This document shows, piece after piece, positions 55,092-63,649 of a DNA stretch of 64,000 nt. The DNA is taken from the NCBI RefSeq assembly GCF_003857035.1, contig NZ_QGSY01000136.1:1-64000 (forward strand), written 5' to 3'. Source of the DNA: Micromonospora arida (GTDB lineage Bacteria > Actinomycetota > Actinomycetes > Mycobacteriales > Micromonosporaceae). The notes beneath the pieces are model-generated. The model was not told where the DNA came from and did not search any database. It saw only the letters and a list, made by a program, of their open reading frames with translations. Each line of letters starts with the position of its first letter. Positions within the stretch are counted from its first letter, which is position 1. Both the position numbers and the translations under genes were made by a program.

Positions 55092-56609
55092 ATGACGCAG
55101 GACCAGACCCCTGGCCCGGACGCCGAAGCGGAGACCCCGACGCCATGGCGGCCCTCACGGACAGTGGCGGTGGTTCTGGCCGGCGGCACCGGGACCCGCC
55201 TGGGCCTCGGCATCCCGAAGCAGCTGCTGAAGATCGCCGGTAAGCCGATCATCGAGCACACCCTGGCGGTCTTCGAGGCGGCACCGGAGATCGACGAGAT
55301 CATCGTGCTGATGGCCACCGGCCACGTCGAGGACGCCCGGCAGATCGTCGAGAAGGCCGGCCTGCGCAAGGTCACCAAGGTGATCGAGGGCGGTGACACC
55401 CGCAACGCCACCACCCGGATCGCCCTGGACGCGGTCGGCCCGGAAGACTGCAACATCCTCTTCCACGACGCGGTGCGCCCGCTGCTCAGCGGCCGGATCG
55501 TGCGCGAGTGCGTCAACGCGCTCTGGAGCTACGACGCCGTGGACGTGGCCATCCCCTCCGCGGACACGATCATCCAGGTCGACGACAACGACTGCATCAC
55601 CGACATCCCGGTGCGCTCCCGGCTGCGCCGGGGTCAGACCCCGCAGGCGTTCCGCTCCCCCACGATCCGGGCGGCGTACCAGATCGCCGAGGACGACCCG
55701 GACTTCGCCGCCACCGACGACTGCGGCGTGGTGCTGCGCTACCTTCCCGGCACCCCGATCAAGGTGATCGACGGTTCGGACGAGAACATCAAGGTCACCC
55801 ACCCGGTCGACGTGCACCTGGCGGACAAGCTCTTCCAGCTCGCCGCCGCGCAGGCGCCCCGACTGACCGACCACCGCAGCTACAGCGAGGAGCTGACCGG
55901 CCGGACCATCGTGGTGTTCGGCGGCAGCTACGGCATCGGCCACGAGTTGACCGAGCTGGCCCGGCGCTACGGCGCCCAGGTCTTCCCGTTCAGCCGTTCC
56001 AGCACGGGCACCCACGTGGAGCGGGCCGAGGACGTCGAGGCCGCGCTGACGACCGCCTTCGAGGCCACCGGCCGGATCGACCACGTGGTGGTCACCGCCG
56101 GCATCCTGGAGAAGGGCGCCCTCGCCGAGATGGACGAGGAGACCATGGACCGGCTGCTCCAGGTCAACTTCGTCGGCCCGGTGACCATCGCCCGCCAGGC
56201 CCTCCCGTACCTCCAGCAGACCAAGGGCCAGTTGCTGCTCTACACCTCCAGCTCCTACACCCGGGGCCGGGCCCGCTACGCGCTCTACTCGGCCACCAAG
56301 GCCGCCCTGGTCAACCTCACCCAGGCGCTCGCCGACGAGTGGGCCGACGTCGGTGTCCGCGTCAACTGCATCAACCCGGAGCGCACCGCCACCCCGATGC
56401 GGACGCGGGCCTTCGGCGAGGAGCCGGAGCACACCCTGCTCGCCGCGGAGGCCGTCGCCCAGTCGTCGCTGGACGTGCTGATCTCCGATCTGACCGGCCA
56501 GGTGATCGACGTACGCCGGGCACCCGGTGACGGGCCCACGCCGAGCGTGCCGGCGCAGTCCGGGTCGGGTCGGGTCGAGACGCCGGCCGGCGCGACGTCC
56601 GCGAACTGA
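55092..56609 (+). CDS. Fused cytidylyltransferase/SDR, likely CDP-polyol synthase
   Basis: A 505-residue two-domain protein. Residues 22-260 are an IspD/TarI cytidylyltransferase (VLAGGTGTRLGLGIPKQ, then HDAVRPL). Residues 270-480 are an SDR reductase (VVFGGSYGIGHEL near 272, active site YSATK near 399). Haemophilus Bcs1/Acs1 has the same order: the SDR part reduces ribulose-5-phosphate and the transferase part makes CDP-ribitol. A CDP-ribitol product is therefore likely here; a different CDP-polyol is possible. The start ATG 55092 has gaggatccggca upstream. It lies between the exporter and a glycerophosphotransferase gene, completing a teichoic pathway. Confidence 0.85.
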   Translation: MTQDQTPGPDAEAETPTPWRPSRTVAVVLAGGTGTRLGLGIPKQLLKIAGKPIIEHTLAVFEAAPEIDEIIVLMATGHVEDARQIVEKAGLRKVTKVIEGGDTRNATTRIALDAVGPEDCNILFHDAVRPLLSGRIVRECVNALWSYDAVDVAIPSADTIIQVDDNDCITDIPVRSRLRRGQTPQAFRSPTIRAAYQIAEDDPDFAATDDCGVVLRYLPGTPIKVIDGSDENIKVTHPVDVHLADKLFQLAAAQAPRLTDHRSYSEELTGRTIVVFGGSYGIGHELTELARRYGAQVFPFSRSSTGTHVERAEDVEAALTTAFEATGRIDHVVVTAGILEKGALAEMDEETMDRLLQVNFVGPVTIARQALPYLQQTKGQLLLYTSSSYTRGRARYALYSATKAALVNLTQALADEWADVGVRVNCINPERTATPMRTRAFGEEPEHTLLAAEAVAQSSLDVLISDLTGQVIDVRRAPGDGPTPSVPAQSGSGRVETPAGATSAN

Positions 56610-56642
56610 CGCCGACGGCGGCGGAACCACGAACGGAGCGAC

Positions 56643-58313
56643 ATGCGCGGCGACCTGGTCCGAAAGCTGGCCGCCCGGTGCCTGACCACCGGGTTGGCCG
56701 TGCTGGCCTTTGTCGTGCTGGCGCTCACCGGCGCCACCGGCTGGGGGCTGGCGTTGGCCGTCGCCGCGCTGGCCGCCTCGGCCGCCGAGCAGCGGATCCG
56801 GCCCGGCGCCGAGCTGGTGGCGGAGACCGCGTTGATCGCCGCGGCGATCCTGGTCGGTTACTCCCGGCGGTTGGACGAGGGGCTCAACCTCGCGCTGGTC
56901 GCCACCGGGCTGGTCCTGCTGGGGCTGGTGCTGCTGGTGGGGCCGCTGCGCACCGCCGGCGGTCTGGAGATCCGGACGGCCAATCTGCCGGTACGCGCCT
57001 GGACGCCGCTGATCGCCGACCGGCTCGGCACGGCCCTGCTCGGGCTGCTCGCCGCCCTGGCGCTCGCCGCCGCGCTCGCCCTGCCGGCCGGTGTGGCCCT
57101 GGCCGCCAGCCTGCTGGTCGGGGCAGGCGCCGGTGCGGTCGCGCTGGACCTGGCCCGGCGACGGTTCCGGCCGCGGGCCGGTGGCGGGTCGGTGGCCGCC
57201 GCGCTGCGCCGGCACCAGCCGGAGTTCCTGCTCTACTTCTCCGCGCCTCCCGGCTCGGAATACCAGGTCACCATGTGGCTGCCCTACCTGGAACGGATCG
57301 GCCGGCCGTTCCTGGTCGTGCTGCGTGAGCCGGAGTTCCTGACCCCGATCGCGGCGGCCACCGACGCGCCGGTGGTCTACTGCCCCACCCTGGGGGCGAT
57401 GGACGAGGCGTTGGTGCCGAGCCTGCGGGCGGCGTTCTACGTCAACCACGGTGCGAAGAACAGCCACTGTGTCCGCTTCACCCAGCTCACCCACATCCAG
57501 CTGCACCACGGCGACAGCGACAAGGCGCCGAGCGCCAACCCGGTGTCGGGGATCTTCGACCGGATCTTCGTGGCCGGGCAGGCGGCGATCGACCGGTACG
57601 CCCGCGCCGGAGTGCAGATCCCAGCGGACAAGTTCGTGGTGGTGGGTCGCCCACAGGTCGAGTCGATCGAGGTACGCCCGGAGCCCGCGCGAGGGTTGGC
57701 GCACCCGACGGTGCTCTACACGCCGACCTGGACCGGGCACCACGCCGACGCCGACTACTGCTCGCTGCCGGTGGCCGAAAGCCTGCTGCGCCGGCTGTTG
57801 GAGCGCGGCGCGACGGTGATCCTGCGGGCCCACCCGTACACCACGCAGAACCCGGCATCGGCCCGCCAACTGGGCCGCCTGACCGAGCTGCTCGTCGCCG
57901 ACCGGGCCCGCACCGGCCGCCAGCACGTGGTCGGCGCGGCGGCTCGGGAGCTGAGCCTGACCGAGTGCGTCAACGCCGCCGACGCGCTGGTCTCCGACGT
58001 GTCCGGCGTGATCTCGGACTTCCTCTACTCCGGCAAGCCGTACGCGGTCACCGACATGGGCGACGAGGGCGACCGGTTCGTGGAGCGGTTCCCGCTGGCC
58101 GGTTCGGGTTACGTGCTGCGGCGGGACATGTCCAACGTGGACGAAGTGCTGACCGCCCTGCTGGACACCGACCCGCTGGCTGCCGAGCGCTGGGCCACCC
58201 GTCGCCGTTACCTTGGCGACTTCCCCGCCGAGTCGTACGCCGAGGCGTTTCTGAGCGCGGCCCGCCGAGAGCTGGCACCGGCTGAGGCACTGACCGCGTC
58301 CACACCGGCGTAA
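56643..58313 (+). CDS. Membrane-anchored CDP-polyol phosphotransferase-like protein
   Basis: A 556-residue protein built like the one encoded at 48200: about six membrane segments in the first 170 residues, then a TagB/TagF domain (YFSAPPGSEYQVTMWLPYLE, IQLHHGDSDKAPSANPVSG, YTPTWTGHHADADY, ADALVSDVSGVISDFLYSG). The shared HGDSDK loop suggests the same chemistry with a different acceptor or primer role. ATG 56643 has ggagcg upstream. The gap to the CDP-polyol synthase gene is 33 bp, so the two form an operon. The final residues run close to the convergent hydrolase gene, 4 bp away, with no terminator. Confidence 0.82.
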   Translation: MRGDLVRKLAARCLTTGLAVLAFVVLALTGATGWGLALAVAALAASAAEQRIRPGAELVAETALIAAAILVGYSRRLDEGLNLALVATGLVLLGLVLLVGPLRTAGGLEIRTANLPVRAWTPLIADRLGTALLGLLAALALAAALALPAGVALAASLLVGAGAGAVALDLARRRFRPRAGGGSVAAALRRHQPEFLLYFSAPPGSEYQVTMWLPYLERIGRPFLVVLREPEFLTPIAAATDAPVVYCPTLGAMDEALVPSLRAAFYVNHGAKNSHCVRFTQLTHIQLHHGDSDKAPSANPVSGIFDRIFVAGQAAIDRYARAGVQIPADKFVVVGRPQVESIEVRPEPARGLAHPTVLYTPTWTGHHADADYCSLPVAESLLRRLLERGATVILRAHPYTTQNPASARQLGRLTELLVADRARTGRQHVVGAAARELSLTECVNAADALVSDVSGVISDFLYSGKPYAVTDMGDEGDRFVERFPLAGSGYVLRRDMSNVDEVLTALLDTDPLAAERWATRRRYLGDFPAESYAEAFLSAARRELAPAEALTASTPA

Positions 58314-58317
58314 CCGC

Positions 58318-59064
58318 TCAGCGGTACGGGTCGAGCAGCGCCAGCACCGCCGACGGGTCCTCCACGTGCGCGTTGTGCCCGAGACCGGGCAGCGTGGCGA
58401 CCGGTACGCCGTACTCCTTGAGCTGTTCGTCGGTGACCATCGGATCGTTCTCCCCGCGCGCCAGCACCACCGGCACGTCGGTCGCCGCCAGCAGCGCGGC
58501 CAGGTCGGGCTCGCCGACGGCGAAGGCGGTCGGATCCATGGCGAGGCGCCACCGGCCGTCGACCTGGCGCAGCCCGGCGTCCACCACCGGGTGGTCCGGC
58601 GAGACCAGGCCGGCCAGCCCGGAGACCCGCAGGTAGCGGCGAGCCGCCTCGGTGCGGCTGGCGAACCAGCTCACCGGACGGGCCGCGACCTCGGCGGCAC
58701 GGGTCAGCTCGGCGGGTGACCAGAGTGCCTTGATGCCCAGCCCGACCACCGCGTCCACCGGCGTCCCGGCGTCGCGGGCGGCCAGCGCCAGGCCGACCAC
58801 CCCACCCAGCGAGTGCCCGAGCACGACCAGCCGGTCGTCGGGGGCGAGGGCCTGCGCGATCTGCTGGGCGAAGCCCGCGAAGGAGTACGACGGCAGCGGC
58901 GACGCCCAACCGTGGCCGGCGAGGTCCGGTGCCAGCCACCGCCCGGGCCAGTGCTGCTCAAGGTAGGGCGCCCAGGACAACCACACGTCCCCGGTCGCTC
59001 CCATGCCGTGCAGCAGCAGCAGGACCGGCCTGCGGCCGGCGTCACCACCCGTCTTCTCCACCAC
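58318..59064 (-). CDS. Alpha/beta hydrolase
   Basis: A 248-residue cytosolic serine hydrolase. The oxyanion His-Gly is in LLLLHGMGATGDVW, the nucleophile Ser in VLGHSLGGVVG, the catalytic Asp probably in LARGENDPMV and the catalytic His in LPGLGHNAHVED. Substrate is unknown; esterase, lactonase or peptidase activities all occur in the family. It begins with GTG 59064 and has no signal peptide. It is convergent with the glycerophosphotransferase gene. Confidence 0.88.
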   Translation of the reverse strand: MVEKTGGDAGRRPVLLLLHGMGATGDVWLSWAPYLEQHWPGRWLAPDLAGHGWASPLPSYSFAGFAQQIAQALAPDDRLVVLGHSLGGVVGLALAARDAGTPVDAVVGLGIKALWSPAELTRAAEVAARPVSWFASRTEAARRYLRVSGLAGLVSPDHPVVDAGLRQVDGRWRLAMDPTAFAVGEPDLAALLAATDVPVVLARGENDPMVTDEQLKEYGVPVATLPGLGHNAHVEDPSAVLALLDPYR

Positions 59065-59129
59065 GGCCGCAGTCTCCCACGGTTCACGGTCGGGTACGAG
59101 AGCCGTCGATGACGGACCGCGTGGACAAA

Positions 59130-59172
59130 CGCCGCGGGCGCCGGCCCCTTGTGGGGGACGGCGCCCGCGGCG
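59130..59172 (-). terminator. Terminator after the C39-like peptidase gene
   Basis: cgccgcgggcgcc (59130-59142) pairs exactly with 59160-59172, and the loop contains cccc-ttgt-gggg as an inner stem. It begins 18 bp past the stop of the minus-strand peptidase gene. Confidence 0.7.
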
Positions 59173-59189
59173 GTCCAGCGTTGCCTGGG

Positions 59190-60026
59190 TCAGGCGGAGT
59201 AGCCCCGGCTGGCGATCCAGTTGGCCAGGTTGATCGTGGTGATCCAGTACGACGCGTCGGCCGGGTTCGCCGAGTCGGCGATCCGCACGGTGCGGCCGTT
59301 GTCCTTGTAACCCACGACAGCGATGTAGTGACCGCCACCGTAGGAGTGCCAGCCGCCGGCAGTGTCGGTGGCGTCGCCGACGACGTTGGCGACCACGCCA
59401 CGGCCGTCGGTGATGGCCTTCACCACGTCGGCCTGGAGCTGGTCCATCTGGGCCGGGCTGGGCGCGCCGGCGAACATCCGGGTCCGGTACGGGGAGCCCT
59501 TCACCTCGGCGTTGAGCACCCGGGTGGTGTCCAGGGCCGAGTTGGTGCCCATCTCGGTGGTGCCCAACTCGGCGCCGAGCTCACTCTGGGTGCGGTCGAT
59601 CCCGGCGGCGCTGAGCGCGTTGCGGGTGGCCGCCGGGCCGCAGTTGTAGTAGGTGTTCTGCGCCTCGTAGTCGTAGTCGAGCACCTTCGTCGCGGGGGGC
59701 TTCGGCGGCGTCGGCTTACGGGTCAGGTCGGGGTTGCTCTTGGCCTTGGCGGCGGGCGAGGCGGCGCTGGTGGCCGGGGCGGCCGTGGTCGGCGCGGCGC
59801 TGGCGGAGGGGGACGCCTCCCGCGCGTCGCCGCGAGACGCGGCGACGTCGCTGCGCATCTCGGCGACCGTTGTCGCGGTGCGCTGGCCGGCCGGGGCGTC
59901 GTCGGCAGTGGTGAGCAGGGCGCCGGTGGTGGTGGCGATCGCGAGCGCCGCGGCGGAGGCAACGACGATCTGGTACGGGCGCTCGGTGGCGAGGCGGCGG
60001 AGCTGACGCTGCAGGGTGTGCTTCAC
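59190..60026 (-). CDS. Exported C39-like cysteine peptidase
   Basis: A 278-residue protein. One membrane segment at about 20-40 (VVASAAALAIATTTGALL) acts as signal or anchor; residues 55-115 are Ala/Ser/Thr/Pro-rich and probably disordered; the papain-like C39_2 domain holds Cys in YYNCGPAATRNAL and His in GGGHYIAVVGYKD, with Asp in IADSANP. It probably cuts peptides or cell-wall material outside the membrane. GTG 60026 is fixed by ggagga seven bases upstream. A 246-nt spacer separates it from a c-di-AMP riboswitch, which should set its expression with turgor and wall state. Confidence 0.82.
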   Translation of the reverse strand: MKHTLQRQLRRLATERPYQIVVASAAALAIATTTGALLTTADDAPAGQRTATTVAEMRSDVAASRGDAREASPSASAAPTTAAPATSAASPAAKAKSNPDLTRKPTPPKPPATKVLDYDYEAQNTYYNCGPAATRNALSAAGIDRTQSELGAELGTTEMGTNSALDTTRVLNAEVKGSPYRTRMFAGAPSPAQMDQLQADVVKAITDGRGVVANVVGDATDTAGGWHSYGGGHYIAVVGYKDNGRTVRIADSANPADASYWITTINLANWIASRGYSA

Positions 60027-60176
60027 GGGGTCCTCCACGGATCGGGGGGTGAGCGGCACACCGGGGCCGGACCGGTATCCGGGCAGGCGCCAGCGCGCGG
60101 ACCGTGGTCCGCGGATGGTGAACCGCTCAGGGGAACGCCCGGCGCGGCCGGGCGGGGAAGGCGATGACCCGGGGGG

Positions 60177-60263
60177 TCAGCTCACCGTCACTGGACGAAT
60201 GAGCGGGTGCACCGCCGCGCCGTGGAGGCGAGGGAACAGCCGAGGGGTGGAAAGGTGCTGCAC
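60177..60263 (-). CDS. Possible 28-codon leader ORF after the riboswitch
   Basis: An ORF from GTG 60263 to TGA 60177 encodes 28 residues, starting VQHLSTPRLFPRL. The aaggag in the 3' part of the aptamer lies ten bases before the GTG, so ligand folding could expose or hide it. GC at third positions is moderate, about 78%, below that of real genes nearby. It may be chance, a leader peptide or a small regulatory protein. Confidence 0.3.
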   Translation of the reverse strand: MQHLSTPRLFPRLHGAAVHPLIRPVTVS

Positions 60264-60271
60264 GAGGATGG

Positions 60272-60410
60272 GACTCCTTCCGACACCGCCTACCGGGTTA
60301 GCTGACGGATTCGGGCGGGAAGACGCCCTACCGCGGGCCGTGGCTCGCGGATTCACCCCGGACTTACTGGTGGGTCCCCGGTTCGTTGATCACGATTAAG
60401 CGGGTCGGCG
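60272..60410 (-). ncRNA. Cyclic di-AMP riboswitch (ydaO/yuaA type)
   Basis: Read on the minus strand, the leader contains in order the family-conserved blocks cggggacccacc, ggggtgaatcc, gtaggg, cccgaatccgtcagctaa, cccggtaggcgg and ggaaggagtc. These are landmarks of the c-di-AMP aptamer known upstream of actinobacterial cell-wall hydrolase and rpf genes, usually shutting the gene off when c-di-AMP is high. It follows a good promoter and precedes the C39-like gene. Edges are approximate. Confidence 0.88.
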
Positions 60411-60452
60411 CGGCGTCGCGTCTTGCGATCGGTTACCGCACCGGACGGGACG

Positions 60453-60481
60453 ACACTACTGGCGTCTCAACGCCCTGCCAA
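60453..60481 (-). promoter_or_regulatory. Housekeeping promoter of the riboswitch/peptidase transcript
   Basis: On the minus strand TTGGCA (60476-60481) and TAGTGT (60453-60458) are exactly 17 bp apart. Transcription would start near 60446, about 35 nt before the aptamer. The 215 bp between here and the gene stop at 60697 show only a hairpin at 60596-60614. Confidence 0.55.
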
Positions 60482-60595
60482 GCCAGGTTCACCTGCGTAA
60501 ACCCCAATCGGCGCGACAATTTCTGCGCGTATTGCAGATGATGTGACTCGATGGGACAACCGGTTACGGCGACGCCTGCGGGCGACAACCGGACA

Positions 60596-60614
60596 GGCCG
60601 CAAAAAACGCGGCC
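60596..60614. terminator. Hairpin with A-rich loop
   Basis: ggccgc and gcggcc pair around aaaaaac. It lies 83 bp past the stop of the minus-strand gene ending at 60697 and might end that transcript. The stem is short. Confidence 0.35.
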
Positions 60615-60696
60615 ACAATCGCGGGAACAATTCTGCCGATCGCGTCGGACGTCCGATTTCGCGATCGGGTGACCGGCCTCACATCACGGATTGGGC

Positions 60697-61467
60697 TCAA
60701 CCCACCCGGGCCGGGCGCCACCGTGCCACGACGGCGGGACGCAACGCTCCGGCCACCGTGCGGCGCGCCGGCACCAGGGTCGGGCGGAGCCGGGCCGCCG
60801 CCGCGTACGCCTCCTCGGCGAGGGCACGAGCCGACTCGGCGGCCAACTCCGCGTCGCGCCAGGCGGCCCGCTCACGGTCGGCGGCCACCTGGTAGTCGGC
60901 CAGCCGCGCATCCCGGACCACCCGGCTGATCAGCACCTCCTGTTCAACCGGGTGTCGCCGGGGATCCCAGCCGCGCCGGTGCCCGAACACGTCGCCGAGC
61001 TGCGCCATGGTCAGGTCGCCCCGCCAGTACGCCGCCATCGCCGCCCGGTGCAGATAGCGTTCCCGGGCGGCGTACTCGGCGGGGGTGTGCGGGGTCTGCG
61101 GGGTGGGCAGCGCCCCGGCCCCAGCGAAGCGACGCGCGGCGGCATCCGCCTCGTCGTACCCGATCCAGGCCTGCTCCAGCTGCTCCTGAGCAGTCAGCCA
61201 GGCGGCACGCCAGCGTTTGGCGGTGGTGGCCGCGCCGGCCGCGGCGACGGCCACCTCCTCGGCGTAGCGGCGCAGGTCGACGGCCTCGGCGGCGGCCACC
61301 TCCCGAGGAGTGGGCCCGGCCGGGAGCGGGTCGTCCGTGGGCCGGTCCCGTTCGGGGCGGGCGGCCAGCACGGCGAGCAGGCCCAGGGTCAGCAGGAACA
61401 GCGTCGACCAGATGGCGGCGGCTTGCGGCACCTCGGTCACGAACTGGTAGAAGACGACGGTCTCCAT
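60697..61467 (-). CDS. Membrane-anchored unknown protein with Ala-rich helices
   Basis: A 256-residue protein with one membrane segment at about residues 18-35 (AAAIWSTLFLLTLGLLAVLA); the rest is cytoplasmic, Ala/Arg/Glu-rich and helical, with a segment RYLHRAAMAAYWRGDLTMAQLGDVFGHRRGWDP. I do not recognise the family. ATG 61467 has gagg eight bases upstream and the longer GTG start is disfavoured. Codon use is typical. It could be a scaffold or a structural envelope protein; nothing points to an enzyme. Confidence 0.7.
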   Translation of the reverse strand: METVVFYQFVTEVPQAAAIWSTLFLLTLGLLAVLAARPERDRPTDDPLPAGPTPREVAAAEAVDLRRYAEEVAVAAAGAATTAKRWRAAWLTAQEQLEQAWIGYDEADAAARRFAGAGALPTPQTPHTPAEYAARERYLHRAAMAAYWRGDLTMAQLGDVFGHRRGWDPRRHPVEQEVLISRVVRDARLADYQVAADRERAAWRDAELAAESARALAEEAYAAAARLRPTLVPARRTVAGALRPAVVARWRPARVG

Positions 61468-61600
61468 GGTCGGCACCTCGGGGAGAGAGCAGTGCGATGG
61501 GGAGCCGCGCCGACCGGCGGGCCATGGCGGGCCACGGGGCGGCGGGTCAGGGAGCGGGTGGGTCGACAGGGCGCGGTGCCGGGACGGTCGTCCCGGTGGC

Positions 61601-62023
61601 TCAGCGCCCGGGTGGGGCCCGGGAAGCCCGACCGCCCGCTGCGTCGACGAGGGACAGCCGGTCGGATTCGGCCGTGCGGGCCGGCAGCACGCCGGCCGCG
61701 ATGGTGCCTTGATCGCCGGGGAACGCCATCAGCGTGTCGACCGACCATGTCGGGACCGCCCCCTCGGCGGCCTCCGGCGGAATCGCCGGGGCCGGGCGGG
61801 CCGCACCGTGCGCCTCGGAGTGCCGGTAGGAGACCGCCAGAGACCCGACGGCGACCGAGGCCGGCACCGCGCTCGACGTCGGCACCGGGCCGGGTGTTGG
61901 CGTGGCGGCCGTGGCCGGGCCTGCGCCGAGCGCCAGGGCCGCGACGACGGCGAGGCTGGTCAGCACCCGAGTCGCCCAGCGCGCCACCCACCACAGCGGA
62001 CAGGTGAGCGCGACCGGAAGCAC
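61601..62023 (-). CDS. Small secreted or membrane-tethered unknown protein
   Basis: A 140-residue protein. Residues 1-40 look like a signal peptide with positive start and a hydrophobic core (VLTSLAVVAALALGAGPATA), cleavage likely near AAT. The mature part is Pro/Ala/Ser-rich, probably disordered, with one more ordered stretch near TWSVDTLMAFPGDQG. Family unknown. The GTG start at 62023 has TAGCGT six bases upstream, fitting leaderless transcription, which supports the gene. No conserved catalytic residue is visible. Confidence 0.55.
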   Translation of the reverse strand: MLPVALTCPLWWVARWATRVLTSLAVVAALALGAGPATAATPTPGPVPTSSAVPASVAVGSLAVSYRHSEAHGAARPAPAIPPEAAEGAVPTWSVDTLMAFPGDQGTIAAGVLPARTAESDRLSLVDAAGGRASRAPPGR

Positions 62024-62029
62024 GTCCCC

Positions 62030-62035
62030 ACGCTA
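62030..62035 (-). promoter_or_regulatory. -10 box TAGCGT for the secreted small protein gene
   Basis: It lies six bases from GTG 62023 on the minus strand, consistent with a leaderless transcript. No -35 box was seen. Confidence 0.4.
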
Positions 62036-62115
62036 CCGTCGCGCCGACCCGGGCGCACCGACCACGGGCGTGTCGGATCACGCCGCGCCGACCCCGTTGA
62101 CCAGGGTGGACGTTG

Positions 62116-63351
62116 TCAGCGCAGGTCGACGTACGTTGATCGACCGTCGGACCGACCGACCTCGTCGGCAGGTCCGTCGACCTCGCCGCGGGCGCTGCTC
62201 GCGGGGTCTCGTGCGTCGTCGTCGCCGGCCGCGCGTTGTCGGGGGACGGGCGCTGGACGGGCCGCACGGCGCGGCGCGAGCCGGCGCATCATCGGGGTTT
62301 CGACGAAGCGGTGCAGCAGCCCGGCAAGGATCAGGTTCGCCGCCAGGAAGCCGAGCACCACGGCCGGGCCACGCCAGCCCGCGAAGCCGATCCCCCAGGT
62401 GCCGCTCCAGCGCAGCACGCTCGTCATCACCAGCACGTGCACCAGGTAGAAGGCGAACGAGACCTCACCGAGCCAGACCACAGGCCGGGACCGCCACGGC
62501 GAGCGCCGACCCCGCACGTCCGCGTCCGCGGCCGCGGTGATCACCAACAGGTACGCGACCGCGAGCAGCGTGGTCCACAGCTCGGCACGGATCCACTGCG
62601 CGGCCGCCACCCAGGTGACCAGGAAGATCCCGCTGGCCACTGTCAGACCGGGACCGCGCCAGAGCCCCCGGCGCATCAACTCGGCCGCCACCGCGCCCAA
62701 CCAGAACTCCAGCGACCGCACCGGCGGGAAGATCTGGGTGAACCACCAGCGGCTCACCTCCGGCACCAACTCCTGCGCCGGCCAGAGCGCGAGGATCAGC
62801 AGCGGTAGCGCGACGATCAGCGCCCAGAGCAGCTTCGGCCGGGCCCGGCGCAGCAGTGGCAGCGCCAGCGGCAGACAGAGGTAGAAGAAGAACTCGCAGG
62901 ACAGCGACCAGCTGACGGTGTTGATGCTGTAGAACCAGCCCGGTCGGGGGTCCCACGCCTGCAACAACAGCAGGTTCTCCAACGCCGCCGCCGGCAGGAC
63001 CGGGTCGGCGAACCACCAGGCGACCGCCAGCGTCGCCACGAACAGCACCAGGTGGTTCGGGTAGATCTTGGCGATCCGTCGCCGCCAGAAGGTGAGCCGG
63101 GAGTCCCCCTCGCGGGCCGACCAGACCAGAACGAAACCGCTGAGGATGAAGAAGAACTGCACCCCGGACAGGCCGAGGGTGAACAGCGCGTCGATGACGG
63201 CCTTGTAGTCCGGCTCGGCGATGATCCGCATGGTGCCGGCGTGAAAGCCGAAGACCAGCAGCGCGGCGATCCAACGCAGCCCGGTCAGCGAGGGCAGCCG
63301 GGGCGGGGCGGGTGCGGGCCGGGCAGCCGACGTCGCGGCGACGCTCGTCAT
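62116..63351 (-). CDS. OafA/YrhL-like acyltransferase 3
   Basis: A 411-residue membrane acyltransferase with about ten helices. The family start RLPSLTGLRWIAALLVFGFHAG has the conserved Arg and His; FFILSGFVLVWSAR and SWSLSCEFFFYLCLPL follow; RFVETPMMRR closes the core. It adds acetyl or a similar group to an extracellular sugar or lipid. The C-terminus is a charged tail of about 45 residues. ATG 63351 is chosen; its ribosome binding site is weak. It may modify either of the two polymers made by this region, but no coupling shows which. Confidence 0.88.
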   Translation of the reverse strand: MTSVAATSAARPAPAPPRLPSLTGLRWIAALLVFGFHAGTMRIIAEPDYKAVIDALFTLGLSGVQFFFILSGFVLVWSAREGDSRLTFWRRRIAKIYPNHLVLFVATLAVAWWFADPVLPAAALENLLLLQAWDPRPGWFYSINTVSWSLSCEFFFYLCLPLALPLLRRARPKLLWALIVALPLLILALWPAQELVPEVSRWWFTQIFPPVRSLEFWLGAVAAELMRRGLWRGPGLTVASGIFLVTWVAAAQWIRAELWTTLLAVAYLLVITAAADADVRGRRSPWRSRPVVWLGEVSFAFYLVHVLVMTSVLRWSGTWGIGFAGWRGPAVVLGFLAANLILAGLLHRFVETPMMRRLAPRRAARPAPVPRQRAAGDDDARDPASSARGEVDGPADEVGRSDGRSTYVDLR

Positions 63352-63649
63352 GCCGGGATCCCGGCGCTCGGCAGGGTCACCAGCACGGTCGTAGCCTCCT
63401 CGTCGCGGCGTCGGACGGCGCGACGGCGACGCCCACGACGACCCGGCAGGGCCGCACCGAGGCACCCTACCGGGTCACTCCCGGGTGAACCGGACGCATC
63501 CCACCCGCCCCACGAGCCCGCGATCCCCGACCCGGAAACCGCCCGCTGGCCGGCGTTAACCTTCCGCTGGGCGGGAGTTCAGAGAGTCCACCATCGGCGG
63601 CAACGTCAGGTTCCGGGGCCGGCCACCCGGGTCGTCGAAGGTGGCGGAC

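Noticed and set aside
55155-57926. Antisense open frame of more than 900 codons opposite the CDP-polyol synthase and phosphotransferase genes
   Set aside because: The plus-strand frames carry clear catalytic motifs; the antisense protein is low-complexity and spans two genes.
60272-60410. Terminator reading of the stable folds upstream of the C39-like gene
   Set aside because: The conserved unpaired blocks and their order identify an aptamer rather than a simple hairpin.
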